Origin: Bacillota bacterium
GTDB lineage: Bacteria; Bacillota_B; Desulfitobacteriia; Desulfitobacteriales; Desulfitobacteriaceae
DNA length: 5,573 nt
Assembly: GCA_021779415.1 (NCBI GenBank)
Contig: JAJYAS010000274.1
Location: 1-5,573, forward strand
Reading direction: 5' to 3'
Made by a program: the position numbers and the translations under genes. Position 1 is the stretch's first letter. Every line of letters starts with the position of its first letter. Shown here piece by piece: positions 1-5,306 of this stretch. The notes beneath the pieces were generated by a model. The model was given only the letters and a program-made list of their open reading frames with translations, was not told the origin of the DNA and made no database searches.

Positions 1-18
1 CGGCCGACTACGTTACAA

Positions 19-93
19 TTAAAGTCTGTAGCTAGCTCCACCTGCAAGAACGAGAGTTACGAGAACTGTAATAGCTTTGAATAATTTGCTCAT
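19..93 (-). CDS. candidate 24-aa hydrophobic peptide, or the signal-peptide start of a frameshifted or cut-off gene
   Basis: An ATG at 91-93 follows a very strong Shine-Dalgarno sequence (AAGGAGG at 104-110, about 10 nt upstream) and opens a 24-codon frame ending in TAA at 19-21. The peptide begins MSKLFKAITVLVTLVLAGGA: a short lysine-bearing N-terminus, a hydrophobic core of about 12 residues, then Gly-Gly-Ala-Ser. That is the shape of a Sec signal peptide or a minimal membrane peptide. A neighbouring frame on the same strand stays open from about position 30 to the window edge and would read TDFNCNVVG. The true gene could therefore be a longer secreted protein with a frameshift or sequence error near 30. 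The ribosome-binding site makes translation initiation here credible; the identity of the product is unknown. It lies about 155 nt downstream of the 217-aa gene on the same strand. Confidence 0.42.
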   Translation of the reverse strand: MSKLFKAITVLVTLVLAGGASYRL

Positions 94-139
94 TTGCGGT
101 AAACCTCCTTGATTTTTATTTATCCAAGGGACAGTTTAA

Positions 140-182
140 CCGCTTCGCTCTTATTCCGTTCCGCTGTTTTTTCCGCTTCGCT
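140..182. repeat. short direct repeats CCGCTTCGCT in the spacer after the 217-aa gene
   Basis: The ten bases CCGCTTCGCT occur exactly at 140-149 and 173-182. A degenerate relative, TTCCGTTCCGCT, lies between them at about 154-165. Read on the minus (transcribed) strand this is a purine-rich run of AGCGAAGCGG and AGCGGAACGG units. It sits between the stop of the 217-aa gene (248) and the ribosome-binding site of the small ORF at 93. I see no hairpin with a T-run in 94-247, so this spacer lacks a recognisable intrinsic terminator and the two minus-strand genes may be co-transcribed. Confidence 0.5.
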
Positions 183-247
183 ATGTAGGGATTAAACAGG
201 AGCACTTCAAAATCTAATTGTTTGGTAAGTCGGCCAAAGTTAGCAGA

Positions 248-901
248 TTAATCGTTTCTAAGAAAACGCAGTTTCCGATTAACGGCATCGAGGGTTGCCT
301 TAACGACAGCTTCCCGATCATCGTTTCTGACCAAAGCACATCCGGTCAGGGGTTGTTCACCCGTGGGGGCGATCATGGTTATGGAAACTAAAGCAATCTG
401 ATGCTTTGCTAATTGAGTAATTACAACATCCTCTGTGACAAAAAGAAATTTATCCAAGGTGAGAGGAGAAAGTGCTTTTATTGTTGCCTCTACGAATAAG
501 CGCAACTTGTTGTGGGTTGAGGACGGGCCTTGGGCCAACCCTTCCATAAGCTTGTCTCCCGTCAACAATTCGACTTTAACTTCAGCCATCCCATTAACGG
601 TTCTAAGTGTCACGCCCACCAATTTGGGTCGCGACGACTCTACGATGGCAGAGGTTCCTTCCTCATCATCTCCTAATTGGGCCACACTGATCTTCTTATG
701 ATCAATCTGTATATCAAATTGAGCCGCTAAGATTGACTCCACATCCCTGACGATCTGCTTAGGAGCTCGTCCTGAACCCGCCAGAATATGAACTTCCTCG
801 ATTTCCCCATGACTATTAACATTGATTCGAGCAGCTATCACCGCTTTGATTTGTTTTATCGCCTGCTCCCAATCTTGAGTTGAACTGGTCACTTCTGACA
901 T
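248..901 (-). CDS. conserved-looking protein of unknown function, 217 aa
   Basis: I chose the ATG at 899-901 because a GAGGAG ribosome-binding site lies 7 nt upstream; an in-frame TTG six codons earlier overlaps that site. The soluble 217-residue product has no signal peptide or membrane segment. Residues 10-30 form a likely helix. Residues 34-76 look like the best-preserved block: VHILAGSGRAPKQIVRDVES, then the segment ending IDHKKISVAQL. An acidic linker (77-90, GDDEEGTSA) follows. The C-terminal half (93-212) alternates strands and helices: VGVTLRTVNG, GLAQGPSSTHNKLRLFVEAT, VVITQLAKHQIALVSI, GCALVRNDDREAVVKATLDA, then VNRKL. That rhythm faintly recalls the LeuA-type regulatory (dimerisation) domain, which is only an inference, and no catalytic motif is visible. 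The gene stands alone downstream of hcp with more than 300 nt between them. I do not recognise the function. That it is a real gene is quite sure from length, RBS and protein-like composition. Confidence 0.85.
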   Translation of the reverse strand: MSEVTSSTQDWEQAIKQIKAVIAARINVNSHGEIEEVHILAGSGRAPKQIVRDVESILAAQFDIQIDHKKISVAQLGDDEEGTSAIVESSRPKLVGVTLRTVNGMAEVKVELLTGDKLMEGLAQGPSSTHNKLRLFVEATIKALSPLTLDKFLFVTEDVVITQLAKHQIALVSITMIAPTGEQPLTGCALVRNDDREAVVKATLDAVNRKLRFLRND

Positions 902-928
902 GACGACACTCCTCAGCAATTAAATGTA

Positions 929-1090
929 TCAATTCTCACAATGAACTATTTTCGACGCCCGTCGCGCTATTCCTCCCATTGATTTGGTAAAAGCACCAAG
1001 ACTTTCATCTTTTTCTTTAAATTTAAACACGAAGGTGCTGAAAATCGCCCCTCCCTCCAATAAATGCTTGGGTTTTTCGCTTTGGATCAA
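929..1090 (-). CDS. doubtful 53-aa ORF in the gap between hcp and the 217-aa gene
   Basis: The stretch 902-1248 is otherwise without a gene. One minus-strand frame is open from a TTG at 1088-1090 to a TGA at 929-931. A GGAGG sits about 6 nt before the TTG, which gives it a plausible start. The product would be basic and helical-looking, starting MIQSEKPKHLLEGG and ending ASKIVHCEN, with no motif I recognise. The rare start codon, the short length and the lack of any known relative keep this at the level of a possibility. The rest of the gap holds the two hairpins behind hcp (1121-1213) and the short leader of the 217-aa gene. Confidence 0.22.
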   Translation of the reverse strand: MIQSEKPKHLLEGGAIFSTFVFKFKEKDESLGAFTKSMGGIARRASKIVHCEN

Positions 1091-1120
1091 ACGGATCCTC
1101 CGGCCAAATTAGGATTGAAC

Positions 1121-1171
1121 GTGCAAGTTGGAGACACGTGTACAAGCCAAGAACCGTTTCCAAACTTGCAC
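1121..1171 (-). repeat. long imperfect inverted repeat directly behind the hcp terminator hairpin
   Basis: GTGCAAGTTGGAGAC at 1121-1135 pairs with GTTTCCAAACTTGCAC at 1156-1171. This gives about 15 pairs with one bulged base and one non-standard pair, around a 20-nt loop that begins inside the palindrome ACACGTGT (1134-1141). Only one base (1172) separates it from the perfect hairpin at 1173-1213, so an hcp transcript that escaped the first hairpin would fold a second. No T-run follows it on either strand, so it is not a standard intrinsic terminator. It could be a transcript-end stabiliser, part of a small RNA or a relic repeat. Confidence 0.55.
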
Positions 1172-1172
1172 A

Positions 1173-1213
1173 AACAAGAGGACTGCCTTGTACTGAAAGG
1201 CAGTCCTCTTGTT
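1173..1213 (-). terminator. hcp transcription terminator hairpin
   Basis: A perfect 17-bp inverted repeat (arms 1173-1189 and 1197-1213, containing GAGGACTGCC) encloses a 7-nt loop. It begins about 35 nt past the hcp stop codon. On the minus strand the stem ends in CTTGTTTG, so the T-run is short and broken. The great stem length makes termination or 3'-end protection likely. The stem is equally perfect on the plus strand. Confidence 0.75.
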
Positions 1214-1248
1214 AAAGGTTCGAGTATTAAATCAATTTGTGCAAATTA

Positions 1249-2892
1249 TTATCCCATGAAGATTTTGAGGTCGTCTTCGACGTTGGTGATGCCTGCAATA
1301 CCGAAGTTTTCCACTAAGACTTTCACTACATTTGGGGACAAGAAAGCCGGAAGTGTTGGTCCTAAGTGAATTTTTTTCACGCCGAGGTATAGCAGAGCTA
1401 ATAAAACGATAACTGCTTTTTGCTCGTACCAAGCGATGTTATAGGAAATTGGGAGTTCGTTGATATCGTCCAGGCCGAATACTTCTTTGAGTTTCAAGGC
1501 GATGATTGCTAAGGAATAGGAGTCATTACATTGTCCTGCATCGAGGACTCTTGGAATACCACCGATATCCCCTAAGTTTAGTTTATTATACTTATATTTT
1601 GCGCACCCAGCCGTGAGAATCACGGTGTCTTTAGGCAATGCTTCCGCAAAATCAGTGTAATAGTCACGACTCTTCATGCGGCCATCGCACCCAGCCATGA
1701 CGAAGAAGCGTTTAATGGCTCCCGTCTTCACAGCATCAACGACTTTGTCAGCAAGAGCTAGGACTTGATTGTGGGCGAATCCCCCGACAATTTCGCCAGT
1801 TTCGATTTCTGTCGGTGCCGGGCATTTCTTGGCATGTTCAATCAGGGCTGAGAAATCCTTAGGATTTCCGTCTGCTCGGTCAGCAATGTGTTTAATCCCT
1901 TCAAAGCCGACAACACCGGTGGTGTAGAGGCGATCTTTATAGGAATCTTTCGGAGGAACAAGGCAGTTTGTGGTTAAGAAAATAGGTCCATTGAACGAGT
2001 CGAATTCTTTGTCTTGTTTGTACCAAGCGTTACCGTAGTTCCCCACAAAGTTGTCATATTTCTTAAAGGCAGGATAATAGTGCGCTGGGAGCATTTCGCC
2101 ATGGGTATAGACATCGACACCGGCTCCTTGGGTTTGGATCAGTAATTCTTCAAGATCTTTCAAATCATGACCACTGATAAGAATGGCAGGATTGTTTCTG
2201 ACCCCGATATTTACTTTGGTAAGTTCCGGGTTACCGTAGGTCGTAGTGTTGGCTTTATCTAAAAGGGCCATAACATCGACACCGTATTTCCCTGCTTCTA
2301 AGACTAGGGCAACGAGGGCATCAGCTGAGAGCGTATCGTCAAGAGTAGCTGCCAGTGCTTTTTCAATGAACGCAAAGATCCCAACTTCTTTATAGGTTAG
2401 GGTATAAGCGTGTTCAGCATAAGCAGCAATTCCTTTTAAGCCATAAGTGAGTAATTCTCTGAGTGAACGAACATCTTCGTTTTCGGTCTTTAATACGCCA
2501 ACAAGTTCAGCTTTCTTTTCAAATTCATCTGCAGATGCAGTCCAAGTTGCTGCATCATTTAAGACTGCTGGAATTGCTCCGCCAGCTTTAATGATTGCTT
2601 GCTTGAGTTCTTCGCGAAGGGTGAGACCTTCTTGAATTCGTTCCACAAAACGGCTTTTATCGAAATTGGCGTTTGTAATCGTACTGAAGAGACTTTCCAT
2701 AATGAATTTATCGATTTCAGGGCGGACAATGTTCAGCTCACGGGCTTGAACTGCATAAATGGAGATTCCTTTTAAAGTGTAGATCAGAAGATCTTGCAAA
2801 TTGGCAACATTTTCGGTTTTCCCGCATACCCCTCTAAGTGTACAACCCGAGCCTTTAGCTGTTTCCTGACATTGATAACAAAACATGCTCAT
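1249..2892 (-). CDS. hcp: hybrid-cluster protein (hydroxylamine reductase / NO reductase), class I
   Basis: This cytoplasmic Fe-S enzyme handles reactive nitrogen: the family reduces hydroxylamine to ammonia in vitro, and NO reduction is thought to be its role in cells. The 547-aa length is normal for the anaerobe-type class I enzyme. The N-terminal cysteines C5, C8, C17 and C23 (C-X2-C-X8-C-X5-C) hold the cubane cluster. The E. coli-type class has wider spacing. The hybrid Fe-S-O cluster ligands are all visible: H242 and E266 (in YTHGEML), C310 (TTNCLVPP), C402 (MAGCDGR), C430 (LTAGCAKY), C455 (AGQCND), and E490 and K492 (WYEQKA). They match the Desulfovibrio ligand set with a 2 to 4 residue offset. 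The start ATG at 2890-2892 has AGGAGG 8 nt upstream; the ATG two codons later is less well placed. The gene is monocistronic, flanked by terminators, and has a CRP/FNR-type palindrome upstream. No hcr-like reductase gene is adjacent, so the electron donor must be encoded elsewhere. Confidence 0.98.
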   Translation of the reverse strand: MSMFCYQCQETAKGSGCTLRGVCGKTENVANLQDLLIYTLKGISIYAVQARELNIVRPEIDKFIMESLFSTITNANFDKSRFVERIQEGLTLREELKQAIIKAGGAIPAVLNDAATWTASADEFEKKAELVGVLKTENEDVRSLRELLTYGLKGIAAYAEHAYTLTYKEVGIFAFIEKALAATLDDTLSADALVALVLEAGKYGVDVMALLDKANTTTYGNPELTKVNIGVRNNPAILISGHDLKDLEELLIQTQGAGVDVYTHGEMLPAHYYPAFKKYDNFVGNYGNAWYKQDKEFDSFNGPIFLTTNCLVPPKDSYKDRLYTTGVVGFEGIKHIADRADGNPKDFSALIEHAKKCPAPTEIETGEIVGGFAHNQVLALADKVVDAVKTGAIKRFFVMAGCDGRMKSRDYYTDFAEALPKDTVILTAGCAKYKYNKLNLGDIGGIPRVLDAGQCNDSYSLAIIALKLKEVFGLDDINELPISYNIAWYEQKAVIVLLALLYLGVKKIHLGPTLPAFLSPNVVKVLVENFGIAGITNVEDDLKIFMG

Positions 2893-2956
2893 TTAAATTT
2901 CCTCCTAAATTTTTATTTAAATATTTTTTGTTTGCTCAACTGCGACTAAGGTTAGT

Positions 2957-2962
2957 TTAATA
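2957..2962 (-). promoter_or_regulatory. possible -10 element of hcp
   Basis: Read on the minus strand, TATTAA lies in the context TTGTATTAAAC. It would place the transcription start near 2950, about 58 nt before the ATG. The centre of the palindrome at 3004-3019 would then be at about -61.5, a classic activating position for CRP-type proteins. No good -35 box is found at the proper distance, as expected for an activator-dependent promoter. The -10 matches the consensus at only 4 of 6 positions, so the assignment leans on the spacing. Confidence 0.35.
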
Positions 2963-3003
2963 CAATTCTGAGTAGGTTACTGTGATTATGAGGATTGATT
3001 TGG

Positions 3004-3019
3004 TGTGAGAAAAGTCACA
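3004..3019. promoter_or_regulatory. CRP/FNR-family operator upstream of hcp
   Basis: TGTGA-GAAAAG-TCACA is a perfect 5+5 palindrome with a 6-bp spacer, about 112 nt upstream of the hcp start codon. This is the general site shape of the CRP/FNR family. HcpR, a member of that family that controls hcp in several anaerobes, is the natural candidate. The regulator gene is not in this window. The site lies between the mqnD terminator (3022-3061) and the hcp promoter region, so hcp is the only likely target. A lone TGTGA half-site recurs at 2981-2985. Confidence 0.65.
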
Positions 3020-3021
3020 TC

Positions 3022-3061
3022 AAAAAAACAACTGCCCTAAGTAAACCTTAAGGCGGTTGTT
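3022..3061 (-). terminator. intrinsic terminator of the ubiX-mqnB-mqnD operon
   Basis: The arms 3027-3041 and 3047-3061 form a 15-bp stem with a 5-nt loop. On the minus strand the stem has one G-U pair and one mismatch, and it is followed by seven T (complement of 3022-3028). It starts about 16 nt past the mqnD stop codon. The plus strand lacks a comparable T-run, so the terminator acts on the minus-strand operon and insulates hcp from it. Confidence 0.85.
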
Positions 3062-3077
3062 TAAAGTTCTCATCGTT

Positions 3078-3920
3078 CTAACGTTTCAGTGTTGCCAAAT
3101 CAAACTTTGGTACGATTCCTTCTTGCATGGCCCGACTAAGTAAGGCAGTAATTGCTTCATACCCCTTTTCCCCTAAATTCTCAGAAAACTCATTGACATA
3201 CAGATTGATATGAGCGTTAGCTACCTCAGTGGACAACTCTTGGGCGTGTTGGAGCACATAGTCCTGGGACGCCTTCGGATGTGCCCACGCATATTGGAGT
3301 GACGCCCGAATCCAAGTCGCGATAGCCTCCAAATCCATTGACCGACGAGCGATAATCGCGCCCAGCGGAATCGGCAAATGGGTGTCAGACTCCCACCAGC
3401 TTCCTAAATCCGCCAAGAGCCTTAGCCCATACTCAGGGTAAGTGAAACGTGCCTCGTGGATCACAAGCCCAGCGTCGATTACCCCATCGCGAACCGCGGG
3501 CATAATTTCTTGGAAGGGCATCACCACAATTTCGCCTACGCCCCCTGGCACCTGTTGAGCTGCCCACAACCTAAATAGTAAGTAAGCGGTGGAGCGTTCA
3601 CTCGGTACAGCCACCCGTCGTCCAGCCAGTACCGCTGGTCCCTTATCCGCAGCTTCTTCATTAGAGGTCAATACAAGTGGCCCACAACCCCTACCTAACG
3701 CACCCCCACAGGGCAGTAATGCGTACTCTGACAACACCCAAGGTAATGCTGCATACGAAATTTTCAACACATCCGGTCCGCTAGAGCTGGCTGCCAAACT
3801 ATTTGTGACATCTATATCTGCGTAAGTGACGTCAAGCTCCGGTGCGCCCGGTATGAGTCCGTGTACCCATGCGTGGAAAATAAAAGTGTCATTAGGACAA
3901 GGTGAAAAGGCAATTTTCAT
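3078..3920 (-). CDS. mqnD: 1,4-dihydroxy-6-naphthoate synthase, futalosine pathway
   Basis: This enzyme converts cyclic dehypoxanthine futalosine to 1,4-dihydroxy-6-naphthoate in menaquinone synthesis. The 280-aa cytoplasmic protein has the periplasmic-binding-protein-like fold of the MqnA/MqnD family. It opens with the MqnD hallmark SPCPNDTFIF (residues 6-15). The block G-R-R-V-A-V-P-S-E-R-S-T-A (100-112) follows, then VIHEARFTY (153-161), whose H155 matches the proposed catalytic histidine of the family, and LPIPLGAIIARR further on. The start ATG (3918-3920) has GGAGG 7 nt upstream and overlaps the mqnB stop codon as ATGA, a sign of translational coupling. It is the last gene of the operon, followed by a terminator. 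Length and motifs separate it from the related chorismate dehydratase MqnA. The other pathway genes (mqnA, mqnE, mqnC) are not in this window. Confidence 0.96.
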   Translation of the reverse strand: MKIAFSPCPNDTFIFHAWVHGLIPGAPELDVTYADIDVTNSLAASSSGPDVLKISYAALPWVLSEYALLPCGGALGRGCGPLVLTSNEEAADKGPAVLAGRRVAVPSERSTAYLLFRLWAAQQVPGGVGEIVVMPFQEIMPAVRDGVIDAGLVIHEARFTYPEYGLRLLADLGSWWESDTHLPIPLGAIIARRSMDLEAIATWIRASLQYAWAHPKASQDYVLQHAQELSTEVANAHINLYVNEFSENLGEKGYEAITALLSRAMQEGIVPKFDLATLKR

Positions 3921-4570
3921 AGTAAATCCTCCAATTCTGAGAAAGCTTTTTCCAAAACGTCCAAAGCCTCTTTAATGCGCCATGCGTTCCTATCCCGTGG
4001 GCCAACCTGGTTTGAGATGGCGCGGATCTCCAAAGCAGGCACTCCATAAATCTCGGCTGCTTGAGCAACTCCATACCCCTCCATCCCCTCAGCGGCAACT
4101 CCTGGCACCCGTCTGACCCTCTCTGCAGTACTGACCGCCGTACCGGTCGCCGTAGAAACCGTGATGATTGGACCAGTACTAACCGGCAGCTTCGCTTCCA
4201 GCAAAGCCCTGGTCACTCGATTGACGAGACTAGGATCAACTTGAACCTTGGTGGGGCCAAAACCCAACTCTTCTAAACTACTAAACCCTTCCAAGGTCTC
4301 TACCCCCAGGTCTGCAGCAACAATTTCATCCGCTACCACGAGGGTACCGACCTCTGCTCTACCAGAAAAACCCCCACCGATACCCGTACTGATAACCAAT
4401 CCGTAGGCGGTTGTTGCCAATACCTTCGCTGTATTCGCTGCGGCCACCACGGGACCCACACCCGCTATTAAGACATCTATAGTTTGATTAGAATGTAGCC
4501 CACGCAACACAGCATCCCTTTCTGCTGACACAGCAGTCATAATAAGAATGCGATTTTTAGTGGAAACCAT
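3917..4570 (-). CDS. mqnB: futalosine hydrolase
   Basis: MqnB cleaves the N-glycosidic bond of futalosine, releasing hypoxanthine and dehypoxanthine futalosine. It belongs to the nucleoside phosphorylase / MTA-SAH nucleosidase fold. Counting from the ATG at 4568-4570 the protein has 217 residues. Visible motifs are AVSAERDAV (13-21, acidic residue E17 as in MTA nucleosidases), STGIGGGF (61-68), ADEIVAADLGVET (80-92), EGMEG (161-165, the Met-Glu ribose-binding pair) and ISNQVGPRDRNAW (185-197), a signature I associate with futalosine hydrolases. I preferred this start because it lies one base past the ubiX stop codon with GGGGGAG 6 nt upstream. Earlier in-frame ATGs (4612, 4606, 4585) would overlap ubiX and lack a better site. 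The 3' end overlaps mqnD by 4 nt. GC content is far above that of ubiX next door. Confidence 0.94.
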   Translation of the reverse strand: MVSTKNRILIMTAVSAERDAVLRGLHSNQTIDVLIAGVGPVVAAANTAKVLATTAYGLVISTGIGGGFSGRAEVGTLVVADEIVAADLGVETLEGFSSLEELGFGPTKVQVDPSLVNRVTRALLEAKLPVSTGPIITVSTATGTAVSTAERVRRVPGVAAEGMEGYGVAQAAEIYGVPALEIRAISNQVGPRDRNAWRIKEALDVLEKAFSELEDLL

Positions 4571-4571
4571 T

Positions 4572-5135
4572 TTATTCTCCCCCATTCCACCGCTTAACTC
4601 TATCATAATCAATTCCGAATTGATCCAGTATTTTCATAACATGATGATTTATTAAGTCTTCTATACTCTGAGGATGATTATAAAAAGCAGGCATTGGCGG
4701 GACCATTCTTACCCCAAGCCTCGATAACTTTAGCATATTTTCAATATGGATTGGGCTTAGAGGCGTCTCTCTAGGACTTAATATTAGTTTTCTTCCTTCT
4801 TTGATCATTACACCCGCTGTTCTTGAAATGAGATTATCATCATAGCCATTAGCTATTGAGCTAAGGGTCTTCATACTACAAGGCACAATAACCATTCCAT
4901 CCGTAAAAAAGGATCCACTCGAGATTTTTGCCCCTAAGTTCTTATTATCATAGACTACAGTAGCCAAACTCTCTATATCGTCTAAAGAATAATTCGTTTC
5001 TATCTCCAAATTCTCCTTAGCCCAGTCACTCATAATAAGATGAGTATTCACCTTGCCAGTCTCTTTTAAGGCCCGCAATAAATTCATTGCGTAAATCGTT
5101 CCCGTTGCCCCTGTAACCCCAACTACAATTTCCAT
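4572..5135 (-). CDS. ubiX: UbiX/Pad1-family flavin prenyltransferase
   Basis: UbiX enzymes join a dimethylallyl group to FMN, making prenylated FMN for UbiD-type decarboxylases. The 187-aa length is typical. Motifs in order: GVTGATG (6-12, FMN phosphate binding), SSGSF (72-76), PCSMKTLSSIANG (85-97), PRETPLSPIHIENM (121-134) and PPMPAFY (146-152). The end, LDQFGI followed by KRWNG, resembles the BsdB/YclB subgroup linked to phenolic-acid decarboxylases. Residues 105-116 read RTAGVMIKEGRK, where the family usually has an aspartate at G108 and a second basic residue at G114; these are modest departures. An AAGGA site lies 8 nt before the ATG. Being first in an operon with mqnB and mqnD, it most likely supplies cofactor to the UbiD-like decarboxylase of the futalosine pathway. 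No ubiD is in this window. The gene is about 37% GC by hand count, well below mqnB. Confidence 0.95.
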   Translation of the reverse strand: MEIVVGVTGATGTIYAMNLLRALKETGKVNTHLIMSDWAKENLEIETNYSLDDIESLATVVYDNKNLGAKISSGSFFTDGMVIVPCSMKTLSSIANGYDDNLISRTAGVMIKEGRKLILSPRETPLSPIHIENMLKLSRLGVRMVPPMPAFYNHPQSIEDLINHHVMKILDQFGIDYDRVKRWNGGE

Positions 5136-5194
5136 GTTTCATATCCTTCCCCGTATGAATCGTTAATTACCTCATCTCTTACTCACTTCCGCTG

Positions 5195-5223
5195 AAGATA
5201 ACTTATTCCTGATTCCAGTGCAA
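5195..5223 (-). promoter_or_regulatory. possible promoter of the ubiX-mqnB-mqnD operon
   Basis: Read on the minus strand, TTGCAC (5218-5223) and TATCTT (5195-5200) are exactly 17 nt apart and would start transcription near 5188, about 53 nt before ubiX. The -35 matches only 3 of 6 and the -10 only 4 of 6 consensus positions. Spacing and location, rather than sequence, support it. The -35 overlaps a T-rich run next to an unused AAAGGAGG (5229-5236). Confidence 0.28.
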
Positions 5224-5243
5224 AAATCCTCCTTTGAACCATC

Positions 5244-5279
5244 ATGCCCGCACCACTTTTTTGAACGTGATGCGGGCAT
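5244..5279 (-). terminator. hairpin downstream of the DUF3231 gene, probable terminator
   Basis: ATGCCCGCACCAC (5244-5256) pairs with GTGATGCGGGCAT (5267-5279) around a 10-nt loop. On the minus strand the single imperfect pair is a tolerated G-U; on the plus strand it is a C-A mismatch, which favours function in minus-strand RNA. It starts about 28 nt past the DUF3231 stop codon. No T-run follows on the minus strand, while the plus strand has TGATTTTTATT beyond the stem, so the termination strength and direction are not certain. Confidence 0.55.
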
Positions 5280-5306
5280 TGATTTTTATTGGGACCCTGT
5301 GCCCAG

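Noticed and set aside
435..701. Plus-strand open frame of 88 codons
   Set aside because: It lies wholly inside the 217-aa gene on the other strand, has no ribosome-binding site I can see, and its product shows no motif.
902..919. TTG start for the 217-aa gene at 919
   Set aside because: The extra codons contain the GAGGAG that serves as ribosome-binding site for the ATG at 901.
968..1041. AGCACC / GGTGCT inverted repeat as a terminator
   Set aside because: Only six pairs with a loop of several dozen bases; too weak to call.
1064..1369. Plus-strand open frame of 101 codons
   Set aside because: It reads through both hairpins behind hcp and into the antisense of the hcp 3' end; the composition is not protein-like and no good start signal is present.
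1232..1432. Minus-strand 66-codon frame overlapping the end of hcp
   Set aside because: A shifted-frame shadow of hcp, whose correct frame carries conserved residues to its normal length.
2447..2635. Plus-strand 62-codon frame
   Set aside because: Antisense shadow inside hcp; serine-rich low-complexity product without a ribosome-binding site.
3589..3825. Plus-strand 78-codon frame inside mqnD
   Set aside because: Antisense shadow in a GC-rich gene where stops are scarce by chance.
3892..4098. Minus-strand 68-codon frame across the mqnB/mqnD junction
   Set aside because: Conflicts with two well-supported genes joined by an ATGA overlap.
4061..4276. Plus-strand 71-codon frame inside mqnB
   Set aside because: Antisense shadow; no recognisable protein features.
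4571..4612. Longer N-terminus for mqnB starting at 4612
   Set aside because: It would overlap the ubiX coding end and adds 14 residues that do not fit the nucleosidase fold start; the ATG at 4570 has a good ribosome-binding site.
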